Positions 54,514 to 64,000 of a DNA stretch of 64,000 nt are shown here, one piece after another. The DNA is taken from positions 2,356,001-2,420,000 of the forward strand of contig NZ_BNEA01000015.1 of assembly GCF_016860525.1 (NCBI RefSeq), in the 5' to 3' direction. Both the position numbers and the translations under genes were made by a program. The notes below the pieces were generated by a model that was not told the origin of the DNA, ran no database searches, and saw only the letters and a program-made list of their open reading frames with translations. Every line of letters begins with the position of its first letter. The stretch's first letter is position 1. This stretch comes from Streptomyces rubradiris. Lineage in GTDB: Bacteria; Actinomycetota; Actinomycetes; Streptomycetales; Streptomycetaceae.

Positions 54514-55521
54514 TCACAGCTCGCCGGTCGCCGTCGGCCGCCGCGTCCCCGCCGCCTCGCGCTCGTTCCGCCGGCGGCGCCACAGCGCCACCGGCAGCAC
54601 GGCGGCCGCGGCCAGGCCCTGCGGGGCCGCCGTCAGGGACGCGGCGGCGGAGGACTGCCGGTCGAGGCCGGGCTGGTCGAAGGTGTCGGGAACGGGCAGG
54701 GTGCCCCAGCGGTTGATGGGCCAGGCCTTGACGATCGCGCGGCCGACGACCTTGTCCACGGGGACCATGCCGTGGTTCGCGTCGGACTGGTTGTAGCGCG
54801 AGTCACGGGAGTTCTGGCGGTGGTCGCCCATCACCCAGATGTAGCCCTCGGGGACCTTCACCTTGAACTGGCCGCCCTGGTCGTCCACGCTGCACGGCGT
54901 GTTGCCCGGGTAGACGTACGGCTCGTCCAGCGCCTTGCCGTTGACCTTGAGCGGGCCGCTGTTCTTGCACTCGACCGTGTCGCCGCCGACTCCGATCACC
55001 CGCTTGATGAGGTCCTTCTCCTCCGCCGAGGGCATCAGGCCGATCCAGCTGAGGACCTTCTGCACCGGGTTCGGGGTCGGCGTGGGCTCGCCCGCCAGCC
55101 AGTTGTCCGGGTCGTGGAAGACGACGACCTCGCCGCGCTCGGGCTCGGAGCCGAACCACGGGGTGAGCTTGTCGACCAGGACGCGGTCACCCTGCTGGAG
55201 GGTGTTCTGCATCGAGTCGGACGGGATCGAGAACGCCTGCACCAGGAACGTCTTGATCAGCAGCGCCAGGACCAGCGCGATGCCGATCAGGATCGGCAGC
55301 TCCTTCCAGAAGGAGCGCGACTGACCGGGCCGCCGCGCCCCCGTGACCGCCGCCGCGGTCCCGGCGCGCGGCTCGCCGTCCGGCGTACCCGCGTCGCCGT
55401 CCGCCCGGCCGTCACCGGAGTTCATGGCGCCGTCCGGTGCGGGAACGTCCCGCTCCCCGGGGTGCCCGCGGTGCTCCTCGCCGTCGTGCCCCGACCGTGC
55501 GCCAACCGCCACATCCCCCAC
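54514..55521 (-). CDS. sipY: Type I signal peptidase SipY-like
   Basis: 335 residues from GTG at 55521, preceded by GAGGAG at good spacing. Anchor PILIGIALVLALLIKTFLVQAF, catalytic Ser in SIPSDSMQNTL, Lys in DLIKRVIGVGGDTV, box GDHRQNSRDSR. A C-terminal membrane segment is present (ASLTAAPQGLAAAAVLPVALW). SipY is described as the main signal peptidase in S. lividans. The start lies within sipX (110-nt overlap). Confidence 0.9.
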   Translation of the reverse strand: MGDVAVGARSGHDGEEHRGHPGERDVPAPDGAMNSGDGRADGDAGTPDGEPRAGTAAAVTGARRPGQSRSFWKELPILIGIALVLALLIKTFLVQAFSIPSDSMQNTLQQGDRVLVDKLTPWFGSEPERGEVVVFHDPDNWLAGEPTPTPNPVQKVLSWIGLMPSAEEKDLIKRVIGVGGDTVECKNSGPLKVNGKALDEPYVYPGNTPCSVDDQGGQFKVKVPEGYIWVMGDHRQNSRDSRYNQSDANHGMVPVDKVVGRAIVKAWPINRWGTLPVPDTFDQPGLDRQSSAAASLTAAPQGLAAAAVLPVALWRRRRNEREAAGTRRPTATGEL

Positions 55522-56500
55522 GCCAACTCCTCACTCTGTGCCGCTGCCTGCCCCACACACTGCGCAGGCCCACCACTCCCATAACGAGCGGGAGTTCCGC
55601 AGGGGTCGCAAGCCGTCTCATTCCGTTCCGATTCTCCGGGGCAACCCTATGCGACACCTGGGGAGCGGCGGCCGTCCCCGACGCCGAGTCGGTGACGCTT
55701 GCGAAGGTTTTAGGTTCCGTCAGGCGCGTCCAGTGGCCGACCGGCCAGCCGATGACCATGGCCCGGCCGACCACCGAGTCCACGGAGACCGTGCCGCCGT
55801 AGGGGGTGTCCTGGTGGGAGCGGGAGTCCGCGGAGTTGCCCCGGTGGTCACCCATGACCCACAGCCGGCCCTGGGGGACGGTGATGTCGAAGGGCGTGGC
55901 GGACGGCTGGTCCCCCGGATAGAGGTAGTCGCCCTCGGTGAGCGGTACGCCGTTGACGGTGACGCGTCCCTGTGCGTCACAGCACTTCACATGGTCGCCG
56001 CCGACCCCGATGACCCGTTTGATCAGGTCTTTCTCGTTGTCGGAGGGCAGCAGGCCGATGAAGCCGAGCCCTTCCTTGAGCTGCTTGAGGACGACCGGGT
56101 CGCTCTTCTTGGCGGTCTGCTCGTCCTGGAGCCAGCCGCCCGGGTCGTGGAAGACGACGACGTCCCCGCGCTCCGGTTCGGCACCGAACCAGGGGGTGAG
56201 CTTGTCGACCAGCACCCGGTCGCCGATCCGGATCGTCTCCTCCATGGAACCGGACGGGATCACGAACGCCTGGACGAGGAAGGTCTTCAGGACGAGCGCG
56301 ATGAGGACGGCGACGCCCACCAGGAGGGGGATCTCCCGGACGGCCGAGCGCCGGCGCTTGCGCTTGACCTTGCGCTGGAGTCTGCGGCGCTCCGCGCGGG
56401 TGCGGCCGCCGCCGGGCGCGGTGGTGCGGCGGGTCCCGGTGGGCAGCGGGTCGCCGGCGGGGCCGGCGGGCACCCGGCGGGGCTTGCCGCGGTTACCCAT
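55412..56500 (-). CDS. sipX: Type I signal peptidase SipX-like
   Basis: 362 residues. A very basic N-terminus (RRLQRKVKRKRRRSAVREI), anchor LLVGVAVLIALVLKTFLVQAF, catalytic Ser in VIPSGSMEETI, Lys in KRVIGVGGDHV, box GDHRGNSADSR. After the conserved part ends near residue 265, a tail of Arg/Gly-rich sequence runs into the sipY gene. The tail has a short hydrophobic patch (LPLVMGVVGLRSVW) and then low-complexity residues. Confidence 0.88.
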   Translation of the reverse strand: MGNRGKPRRVPAGPAGDPLPTGTRRTTAPGGGRTRAERRRLQRKVKRKRRRSAVREIPLLVGVAVLIALVLKTFLVQAFVIPSGSMEETIRIGDRVLVDKLTPWFGAEPERGDVVVFHDPGGWLQDEQTAKKSDPVVLKQLKEGLGFIGLLPSDNEKDLIKRVIGVGGDHVKCCDAQGRVTVNGVPLTEGDYLYPGDQPSATPFDITVPQGRLWVMGDHRGNSADSRSHQDTPYGGTVSVDSVVGRAMVIGWPVGHWTRLTEPKTFASVTDSASGTAAAPQVSHRVAPENRNGMRRLATPAELPLVMGVVGLRSVWGRQRHRVRSWRGGCGGWRTVGARRRGAPRAPRGAGRSRTGRRHELR

Positions 56501-57194
56501 GGCCGCCCTCCGCCGGGGCGTCGGGCACGCGCGCGTAGGCGGACGGCCGGGTCAGGTGCGTCCAGTGGCGGTACGGCCACAGGATCCAGTCGGCCCGGCC
56601 GATGACGTCCCCGACGGGGATCATGCCGCCGCCGGGCGAGCCGAGGTGGTCGCGGGAGTCGCTGGAGTCGCTGCGGTGGTCACCGAGGACGAACAGCCGG
56701 CCCGGGGGCACGGCGACGTCGAAGGGCACGCTGGAGGCGCTGTCCCCCGGGTAGAGGAACGCGGTCTCGTCGACCGGCCGGCCGTTCACCTGGAGCCTCC
56801 CCTGCTTGTCGCAGCAGACCACGTGGTCACCCCCTACCCCGACGACCCGCTTGACGTAGTCGGCGTCACCGAAATACCCGGTTCCGTCGAACACGATCAC
56901 GTCACCGCGGCGCGGCTGGGCACCGAAACGGTACGCGAGCTTGTTCACGAGGACCCGGTCCCCGATCCGCAGCCCCTGCTCCATGGATCCGCTCGGGATC
57001 TGGAACGGCTGCACCACGAAGGCGTTGAGGAGCAGCAGGAACGCCAGGCCGGTGAGGAGGGTGAGGGTGATCCGGCCGCCAGGGAGCCAGTCGGCGAGCC
57101 GGGCCGCCCACGCGAAACGCGACCGGCCCTCCGCCCCCGGGGATTCGGGGTGGGAGGAGCGGTCGCGTCGCGTCGGCTGTGCTTCGGTGTCCAT
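56493..57194 (-). CDS. sipW: Type I signal peptidase SipW-like
   Basis: 233 residues, first of the four signal-peptidase genes. Anchor ITLTLLTGLAFLLLLNAFVVQPF, catalytic Ser in QIPSGSMEQGL, Lys in YVKRVVGVGGDHV, box GDHRSDSSDSR. Unlike the other three it lacks an evident C-terminal membrane helix. It overlaps sipX by eight bases and follows rplS by 44 nt. Confidence 0.9.
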   Translation of the reverse strand: MDTEAQPTRRDRSSHPESPGAEGRSRFAWAARLADWLPGGRITLTLLTGLAFLLLLNAFVVQPFQIPSGSMEQGLRIGDRVLVNKLAYRFGAQPRRGDVIVFDGTGYFGDADYVKRVVGVGGDHVVCCDKQGRLQVNGRPVDETAFLYPGDSASSVPFDVAVPPGRLFVLGDHRSDSSDSRDHLGSPGGGMIPVGDVIGRADWILWPYRHWTHLTRPSAYARVPDAPAEGGHG

Positions 57195-57238
57195 CGGGGC
57201 CAGATGCTATCCGGCCCCGCTGTGAACCGTCAGAGCGC

Positions 57239-57589
57239 TCAGTTCTCGCGCTTCTCCTTGATCTTCGCGGCCTTGCCGCGCAGCTCACGGAGGTAGTACA
57301 GCTTGGCGCGGCGCACGTCACCCTTGGTGACCAGCTCGATCTTCTCGACGATCGGGGTGTGCACCGGGAAGGTGCGCTCGACGCCGACGGAGAACGAGAC
57401 CTTGCGGACCGTGAAGGTCTCGCGGACACCGGAGCCCTGGCGGCGGATCACAACGCCCTTGAACTGCTGCACACGGGAGCGGTTGCCCTCGATGACGCGG
57501 ACGTGGACGTTGACGGTGTCACCCGGGCGGAAGGCCGGGATGTCGCTGCGCAGCGACGCGGAGTCGACGGAGTCGAGCAGGTGAGACAT
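57239..57589 (-). CDS. rplS: 50S ribosomal protein L19
   Basis: 116 residues, standard length, from ATG at 57589; a GTG nine codons upstream is possible. L19 phrases: [55 protein letters not shown] and [22 protein letters not shown]. It sits at the 30S-50S interface. A small CCCCTG/CAGGGG hairpin lies between it and trmD. Confidence 0.95.
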   Translation of the reverse strand: MSHLLDSVDSASLRSDIPAFRPGDTVNVHVRVIEGNRSRVQQFKGVVIRRQGSGVRETFTVRKVSFSVGVERTFPVHTPIVEKIELVTKGDVRRAKLYYLRELRGKAAKIKEKREN

Positions 57590-57725
57590 TTCGTCTGCTT
57601 TCTTCGCTGATGCCACAGGTCATCAACGGCAACTAGGGGTTCCAGGAGGACTGCCGTGCGGGTCGGGGCGGGCGTCGTGTCCCCCTGTGGCAGGGGCGCT
57701 CGCCGGACGGACGCACAACAGCGGC

Positions 57726-58559
57726 CTATTCTTCCACGCCCTCGGCGCGGCGCCAAAATCGGCCGTACGGCTCCCCGTCCGGGTCCGGTTCCCAGCCCAG
57801 GATGGAGAGCATCTCGCGGTCCTTCTTGTCGAAGGCCTTGGGGTCGCAGCGCTCGATCAGGTCGGGCCGGTTGGCGGTCGTGCGCTTCAGCGCCTCGTCG
57901 CGGCGCCAGCGGGCGATCTTCCCGTGATGGCCGCTGAGCAGCACCTCGGGGATGTCCCGGCCGCGCCAGACGGGCGGCTTGGTGTAGACGGGGCCTTCGA
58001 GGAGGTTCGCCATCGCACCGGGGGCGAAGGAGTCGTCGCGGTGGGACTCGGCGTTGCCGAGGACACCGGGCAGCAGCCGGGCGACGGCCTCCGTGACGAC
58101 CAGGACGGCCGCCTCGCCGCCGGCCAGGACGTAGTCGCCGATAGAGACCTCGTAGACCGGCAGGCGGGTGGCGTACTCGTCCATGACGCGCCGGTCGATG
58201 CCCTCGTAGCGGGCCGGTGTGAAGATCAGCCAGGGGCGTTCGGACAGCTCGACGGCCAGTTCCTGGGTGAAGGGACGGCCGCTGGGCGTGGGCACGATCA
58301 GCGCGGGGGCGTGGGCGCCGGACTCGTAGCCGTCGGCGAGGACGGTGTCGAGGGCCTCGCCCCAGGGGTCGGTCTTCATGACCATGCCGGGGCCGCCGCC
58401 GTACGGGGTGTCGTCCACCGTGTTGTGCCGGTCGTACGTCCAGTCGCGCAGGTCGTGCACGTGGACGTTCAGCTGCCCGCGCGCGCGTGCCTTGCCGACG
58501 AGGGAGACGTTCAGCGGTTCGAGGTACTCGGGGAAGATCGTGACGACGTCGAGCCTCAT
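57726..58559 (-). CDS. trmD: tRNA (guanine37-N1)-methyltransferase
   Basis: 277 residues. SPOUT-class motifs: [61 protein letters not shown] and [18 protein letters not shown] [50 protein letters not shown]. It modifies G37 beside the anticodon to prevent frameshifting. ATGA overlap with rimM. Confidence 0.95.
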   Translation of the reverse strand: MRLDVVTIFPEYLEPLNVSLVGKARARGQLNVHVHDLRDWTYDRHNTVDDTPYGGGPGMVMKTDPWGEALDTVLADGYESGAHAPALIVPTPSGRPFTQELAVELSERPWLIFTPARYEGIDRRVMDEYATRLPVYEVSIGDYVLAGGEAAVLVVTEAVARLLPGVLGNAESHRDDSFAPGAMANLLEGPVYTKPPVWRGRDIPEVLLSGHHGKIARWRRDEALKRTTANRPDLIERCDPKAFDKKDREMLSILGWEPDPDGEPYGRFWRRAEGVEE

Positions 58560-59101
58560 GCGTCCTCGTCCCTCGACGAGGCGATCTCGGCCCGGTCGTC
58601 GATCAGGCCCGGCGGCGGCGTGATGACCGCGCGCTGCTCGGCCAGGTCGATGTCGGTGACGATCTCCTCCACGAACGGGATCAGCACCTCGCTGCCGTCC
58701 GGGCGCTCCACGATGAACAGGTCCTGCGAGGGCAGGTGGGAGATCTCGGTGATCCGGCCGACCTCCGTGCCGTCCTCGGTGACCACGTCCAGGTCGATCA
58801 GCTGATGGTCGTAGTACTCGTCCTCGCCCTCGGGCAGTTCCTCCGGGTCCACCTCGGCGATCAGCAGGGTGTTGCGCAGCGCCTCGGCCGCGGTGCGGTC
58901 GGTGACGCCCTCGAAGCGCAGCAGGAGGCGGCCGCTGTGCACCCGCCCCGTCTCGATGGTCAGCGGTCCCGCGGAAGGGGGATCCGTGGCGAGTACGGCG
59001 CCGGGGCCGAGCCTGAGTTCCGGCTCGTCGGTACGTACCTCGACGGTGACCTCGCCCTTGATGCCATGGGCACGGCCGATCCGTGCGACTACGAGCTGCA
59101 C
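58556..59101 (-). CDS. rimM: Ribosome maturation factor RimM
   Basis: 181 residues from GTG at 59101, with AGGAG ten bases upstream. [27 protein letters not shown] is the N-terminal RimM barrel, and [37 protein letters not shown] ... [14 protein letters not shown] is the PRC-barrel. It aids 30S head assembly near S19. The frame upstream of the GTG is unrelated. Confidence 0.94.
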   Translation of the reverse strand: MQLVVARIGRAHGIKGEVTVEVRTDEPELRLGPGAVLATDPPSAGPLTIETGRVHSGRLLLRFEGVTDRTAAEALRNTLLIAEVDPEELPEGEDEYYDHQLIDLDVVTEDGTEVGRITEISHLPSQDLFIVERPDGSEVLIPFVEEIVTDIDLAEQRAVITPPPGLIDDRAEIASSRDEDA

Positions 59102-59183
59102 CTGTCCAAATCTCCTGTCATACGACTGCGGGCCGGGGACGGCCCAGTGGCCCTCCCCGGCCCGAGCCGGTTGCGATGAAGCG

Positions 59184-59423
59184 TCAGCGGACGTCGTCCA
59201 CGTCGACCAGGTCGACGCGGACACCGCGACCGCCGATGGCGCCCACGACGGTACGCAGGGCGCGCGCGGTACGGCCGTTGCGACCGATCACCTTGCCGAG
59301 GTCGTCGGGGTGGACCCGGACCTCCAGCACGCGTCCGCGGCGCAGGTTGCGCGAGGCGACCTGCACATCGTCAGGGTTGTCGACGATGCCCTTCACGAGG
59401 TGCTCAAGCGCCTCTTCGAGCAT
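59184..59423 (-). CDS. khpA: KH-domain RNA-binding protein (KhpA/YlqC)
   Basis: 79 residues. A single KH domain with [21 protein letters not shown] and the GxxG loop in [20 protein letters not shown]. Binds single-stranded RNA and is usually partnered with KhpB. It sits between rpsP and rimM as in other actinobacteria. Confidence 0.93.
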   Translation of the reverse strand: MLEEALEHLVKGIVDNPDDVQVASRNLRRGRVLEVRVHPDDLGKVIGRNGRTARALRTVVGAIGGRGVRVDLVDVDDVR

Positions 59424-59428
59424 GCTGC

Positions 59429-59848
59429 TCAGGCCTCGGTCGACTCGGACTCAGCCGCGGCCTCGTCCTTCTTCTCAGCCTTCTTCTTCTGGGTGATCGC
59501 CTCACCCTTGCCCTCGTCGTCACCGCCGAGAGCCTCGAACGACGGACGGGCCGGCTTGGGCTCGGCGACGAGCAGCGGCGCGGGAGCCGGCTCGCCCTTG
59601 AACTTCTGCCAGTCGCCGGTCTTCTTCAGAATGGCGAGCACGGGCTCGGTCGGCTGCGCGCCGACACCCAGCCAGTACGCCACACGCTCGGCGTCCACCT
59701 CGATGACCGACGGGTTGTAGGTCGGGTGGTACTTGCCGATCTCCTCGATGGCCCGGCCGTCACGGCGGGTACGGGAGTCGGCGACGACGATGCGGTAGTG
59801 AGGCGAACGGATCTTGCCCAGACGCTTCAGCTTGATCTTGACTGCCAC
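59429..59848 (-). CDS. rpsP: 30S ribosomal protein S16
   Basis: 139 residues from GTG at 59848, with AGGAG upstream. S16 core [68 protein letters not shown] (about 1-72) is followed by an acidic/lysine-rich actinobacterial extension ([19 protein letters not shown] at the end). Confidence 0.94.
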   Translation of the reverse strand: MAVKIKLKRLGKIRSPHYRIVVADSRTRRDGRAIEEIGKYHPTYNPSVIEVDAERVAYWLGVGAQPTEPVLAILKKTGDWQKFKGEPAPAPLLVAEPKPARPSFEALGGDDEGKGEAITQKKKAEKKDEAAAESESTEA

Positions 59849-60156
59849 GGGAGTGGGTTCTCCTGGAATTGACGTGGTTGGGCACGGCGAGACGCCGCGT
59901 GGGGTTGCGGTACCCGAGTGCCCGATGGACGCGTCAGCCGGAGGAGAGAGGGGTCCTGTGCGGCTGTCGAGTACAGCTAGCCATTCTGCCATACCCTGCG
60001 GGCCGCTTCCGGCCGAGGGTGGGTGAGCCGGGGTGCGGGGCAGGGTTCAGCGGCACCCGGCGTGGAGGTGAGGGCACGTCGGGTGCGCTGCCCGGTGCTG
60101 TGGGGTCGCCGCCCGCGGCCCGGCAGCCACGAGATGCCGGTGTCCGCGCGCGGCGC
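59849..60156. other. 308-nt region between rpsP and the SprT-like gene
   Basis: No coding content. On the minus strand, TAGCTG/TACTCG (about 59963-59975) near the AT-richest part could mark the rpsP promoter, but no -35 of good quality fits it. I see no riboswitch or strong hairpin. Confidence 0.4.
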
Positions 60157-60759
60157 CTACGCCGCCCCCATGACCTCCGGGATTCTGAACGGCTTGCCGC
60201 AGCCGCCGCAGACGATGGGCGCCTGGGCGAGGACCGACGGCACGACCCGGACGTTGCGCCCGCAGTCGCACACCGCCTTGACCCGGACGCCGCCGCCGGA
60301 GGAGCCGTGCCGGGCGGCCGGGCCGCGGAAGGTGCGGGAGGTGTCGGCGGAGGTGGCGGCCAGGTGGGCCTTCAGGGCGCGCTGCAGCCGCTCGATGGTC
60401 GGGCGGTAGCGCCGCTTCGCCTCGGCGTTGAGCGTGACCAGGGAGAAACCGCTGCTCGGGTGCGGCTCCTCGGGGTGGTCCAGGCCCAGCTCCTCGGCGA
60501 TCGCGAGGAAACGACGGTTGTGGTAGCGGCCGGCCCGGGAGGTGTCCCGGACGCCCCGGGCGGCGGCGATGCCGTGCACCGCCTCATGGAGAAGTCGCTC
60601 GAAGGAGAGTTCGTGACCACACGCGGACGACGACTCTCCGATCAGGGACTCCGGTGCGGCCAGGTCCGGCAGCTCGGGGTGGTGCCGCTGAATGTCGGCC
60701 CACGCCTGCGCCAGCTCTGCGGCGAGAACAGGTGGTGTCTGTGTCTGTGTCGTGCTCAC
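60157..60759 (-). CDS. SprT-like zinc-metallopeptidase-fold protein
   Basis: 200 residues from GTG at 60759. HEAVH (58-62 in FERLLHEAVHGIAAARG) and His80 in GRYHNRRFLAIAEELGLD match the SprT active-site pattern. The C-terminus has a zinc-ribbon-like CDC (164-166) and CGGC (184-187). SprT/Spartan proteins are zinc proteases that cut proteins crosslinked to DNA; whether this small form does so is not known. No Shine-Dalgarno is visible. Confidence 0.75.
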   Translation of the reverse strand: MSTTQTQTPPVLAAELAQAWADIQRHHPELPDLAAPESLIGESSSACGHELSFERLLHEAVHGIAAARGVRDTSRAGRYHNRRFLAIAEELGLDHPEEPHPSSGFSLVTLNAEAKRRYRPTIERLQRALKAHLAATSADTSRTFRGPAARHGSSGGGVRVKAVCDCGRNVRVVPSVLAQAPIVCGGCGKPFRIPEVMGAA

Positions 60760-61297
60760 GTAATGACAACGAGCGGGGGTGCCTCTGTGTTCCTATTCCG
60801 GGGCATCCCAAATAATTTGCACGTACCCGTCAGTTGCCGCTGATGCGTCCTGACGAGGGCGGGTGCGCTGATCTGCGGAGAAGCGTCACACCTCCGCCCA
60901 AGCTGGTGCGTAGTCCGCGCTACGCACCGCCGGCGGGCCCGGAGGCGACACGGGCCGTCGGCGACGGGAGAAGCATCCGGCCGTTCGCGGCCCGCCGTGC
61001 CGTCCCGGCCGGCGTCCCCGCCCTCGCGACGTTACCGCCTGCCGCCGCACCGCCCGCCACCGGCCCGCCCCCACCGGCGCAGGCCGCTCCCCCGTGCACG
61101 GCCACCGTACGACCCGCCAGGTTGCCGGAATGTGAATTCTCGCCACACCCGCGTACAGGGCCCAAGCCGGACCCCGCGACCCCTGGACGACACCGCGGGC
61201 CCGGAGTTACCTGGCATACGTGGGAAGTGCGCGCGCACGGCACGGGGGCCACGCGACCGAATACAGCGACGAACCGTCGGCGGATTGGGGCGCTTCT
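60760..61297. other. 538-nt region between the SprT-like gene and the methyltransferase
   Basis: Has a short AT-rich patch (AAATAATTTG, about 60810-60820), unusual in this sequence and possibly part of a promoter for the minus-strand gene. A perfect GGTGCGTAG/CTACGCACC dyad lies at 60905-60928. The plus-strand 155-codon frame here is Pro/Ala/Arg-rich and I do not count it as a gene. No other signal is clear. Confidence 0.5.
60905..60928. promoter_or_regulatory. Orphan perfect palindrome
   Basis: GGTGCGTAG (60905-60913), 6-nt loop TCCGCG, CTACGCACC (60920-60928). It lies in the middle of a divergent intergenic region where no gene ends, so it is more likely an operator than a terminator. Confidence 0.6.
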
Positions 61298-62136
61298 ATG
61301 ACACCAACGCTCGTGCGGCAGCACGTGGCTCACGCGGACCCGGCACCCCGCGTGGACTTGAGCGCACGCGCGCGTGACTGGTCCGAGATCCAGGAGCGGA
61401 TGCTCGTACCGCTCTACGAAGCCGTCTACGACCGACTCGACGTGGGTCCCGGAAGCCGGCTGCTGGACCTGCGGTGCGGGGCCGGGCTCGCCCTGCTGCT
61501 GGCGGCCTCCCGGGGCGCCGCGGTCACCGGCGTCGACTCCGCCTTCCCGGAACGGCTCGCCCTCGCGCGCGCCCGCCTGCTGCCGGACGGCCCGCCCCGG
61601 GCCGCACGCGCGCGTACGGCCCCGCGACTCCTCGGCGAACCCCCCGCCGAACCGGCCGGCGGCACGCCGTACACCCTGGTGACCGTCTTCGACCCGGGCG
61701 ACGGGGACGGGCTCGGCGAGCTGCTCGCCGCCGCCCTGCCGCTGGCCGCGCGCGGGGCCGCCGTGGTGCTGGCCGGCTGGGGGCCGCCCGAGCGCTGCGC
61801 CACCTCCGCGGTGCTGCGCGCGGCCGCCGGCCTGGCCGACCCGCTGCCCGGCGCCCGCGGCTGGCGGCCCGCCCGCCGCGACGACCTTGAGGAGGTCGCC
61901 GCCCGGGCCGGGCTGCGGCCCGACGGCTCCGGCCGGGTCGCCTGCCCGTTCGGCTACGCCGACCTCGACAGCGCCGTACGCGGGCTGCTGTCGACCGGCC
62001 TGTTCGACGCGGCGATCACCGCGACCGACGCCCGGCAGGTCGACAAGGAGCTGACCGAGGCCCTGCACCCCTACCGCCGCCCGGACGGCACCGTGTGGAT
62101 GCCGAACGTCTTCCGCTACCTGGTCGCCCGGGTGCC

Positions 62137-62140
<4 letters not shown>
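61298..62140 (+). CDS. Class I SAM-dependent methyltransferase
   Basis: 280 residues from ATG at 61298. The SAM-binding motif I is degenerate (RLLDLRCGAGLALLLAASRGAAVTGVD instead of DLGCGxG); motif II is VTVFDPGDGDG. The C-terminus SAVRGLLSTGLFDAAITATDARQVDKELTEALHPYRRPDGTVWMPNVFRYLVAR is distinctive. Substrate unknown. Its stop overlaps the convergent ftsH end by four bases. Confidence 0.78.
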
Positions 62141-63978
<1,838 letters not shown>

Positions 63979-64000
63979 CCCGCGCCCGCCGGGAGGCTGC

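Noticed and set aside
60834..61301. 155-codon plus-strand frame before the methyltransferase
   Set aside because: Composition is Pro/Ala/Arg-rich with no domain, it has no ribosome-binding site, and a perfect dyad lies inside it. It looks like chance open frame in GC-rich DNA.

Overview
The window is a high-GC (about 72 percent by eye) actinobacterial chromosome segment and almost certainly comes from a Streptomyces. Evidence includes the sporulation sigma factor WhiG, four clustered type I signal peptidases, a mycothiol-dependent isomerase fold, frequent GTG/TTG and leaderless starts, and a gene order (rpsP-khpA-rimM-trmD-rplS-sipWXYZ ... yraN-yifB-dprA-whiG ... rpsB-tsf-pyrH-frr-cdsA-rlmN) that I recognise from the S. 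coelicolor core chromosome, here mostly on the minus strand. I see no insertion sequence, integrase, CRISPR array, tRNA or rRNA gene.

Left part (1-12.7 kb): the 3' part of a glycoside hydrolase family 3 enzyme, an aldehyde dehydrogenase with a PucR-type regulator, an unusual membrane-anchored VirD4/TraG-like ATPase, gabT (GABA aminotransferase), a PAP2 phosphatase, and a secreted GH18 chitinase whose promoter spacer carries a DasR-type (dre) palindrome.

Polyamine/GABA block (12.8-32.2 kb): an ALDH-potD-potA-potB-potC-FAD oxidoreductase operon (uptake and oxidation of putrescine/spermidine), an assortment of single genes (NADAR protein, DUF4190 protein, adenosine deaminase, GDPD, serine hydrolase, nitroreductase, IclR regulator, two unknowns), then a second potD, a second aminobutyraldehyde dehydrogenase, an Lrp-type regulator and a class III aminotransferase. 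With gabT and the ALDH at the left end, the genes could carry putrescine via 4-aminobutyraldehyde, GABA and succinate semialdehyde towards succinate. The two ALDH promoters share a similar inverted repeat, suggesting a common regulator.

Transport and housekeeping (32.4-63.9 kb): an ABC ATPase with several degenerate motifs and its membrane partner; a thiBPQ thiamine transporter under a TPP riboswitch; rlmN; a cytochrome P450 with an atypical I-helix; cdsA-frr-pyrH-tsf-rpsB; an M23 peptidase; a TetR regulator; whiG; dprA-yifB-yraN; DUF2469; a NUDIX hydrolase; sipZ-Y-X-W; rplS-trmD-rimM-khpA-rpsP; a SprT-like zinc protein; a SAM methyltransferase; and an FtsH protease at the right edge.

Most of the window is conserved core. 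The items most worth a second look are the shared operator of the polyamine operons, the degenerate ABC ATPase, the orphan VirD4-like ATPase, the P450, the chitinase dre/promoter arrangement, and an unexplained perfect palindrome at 60905-60928.
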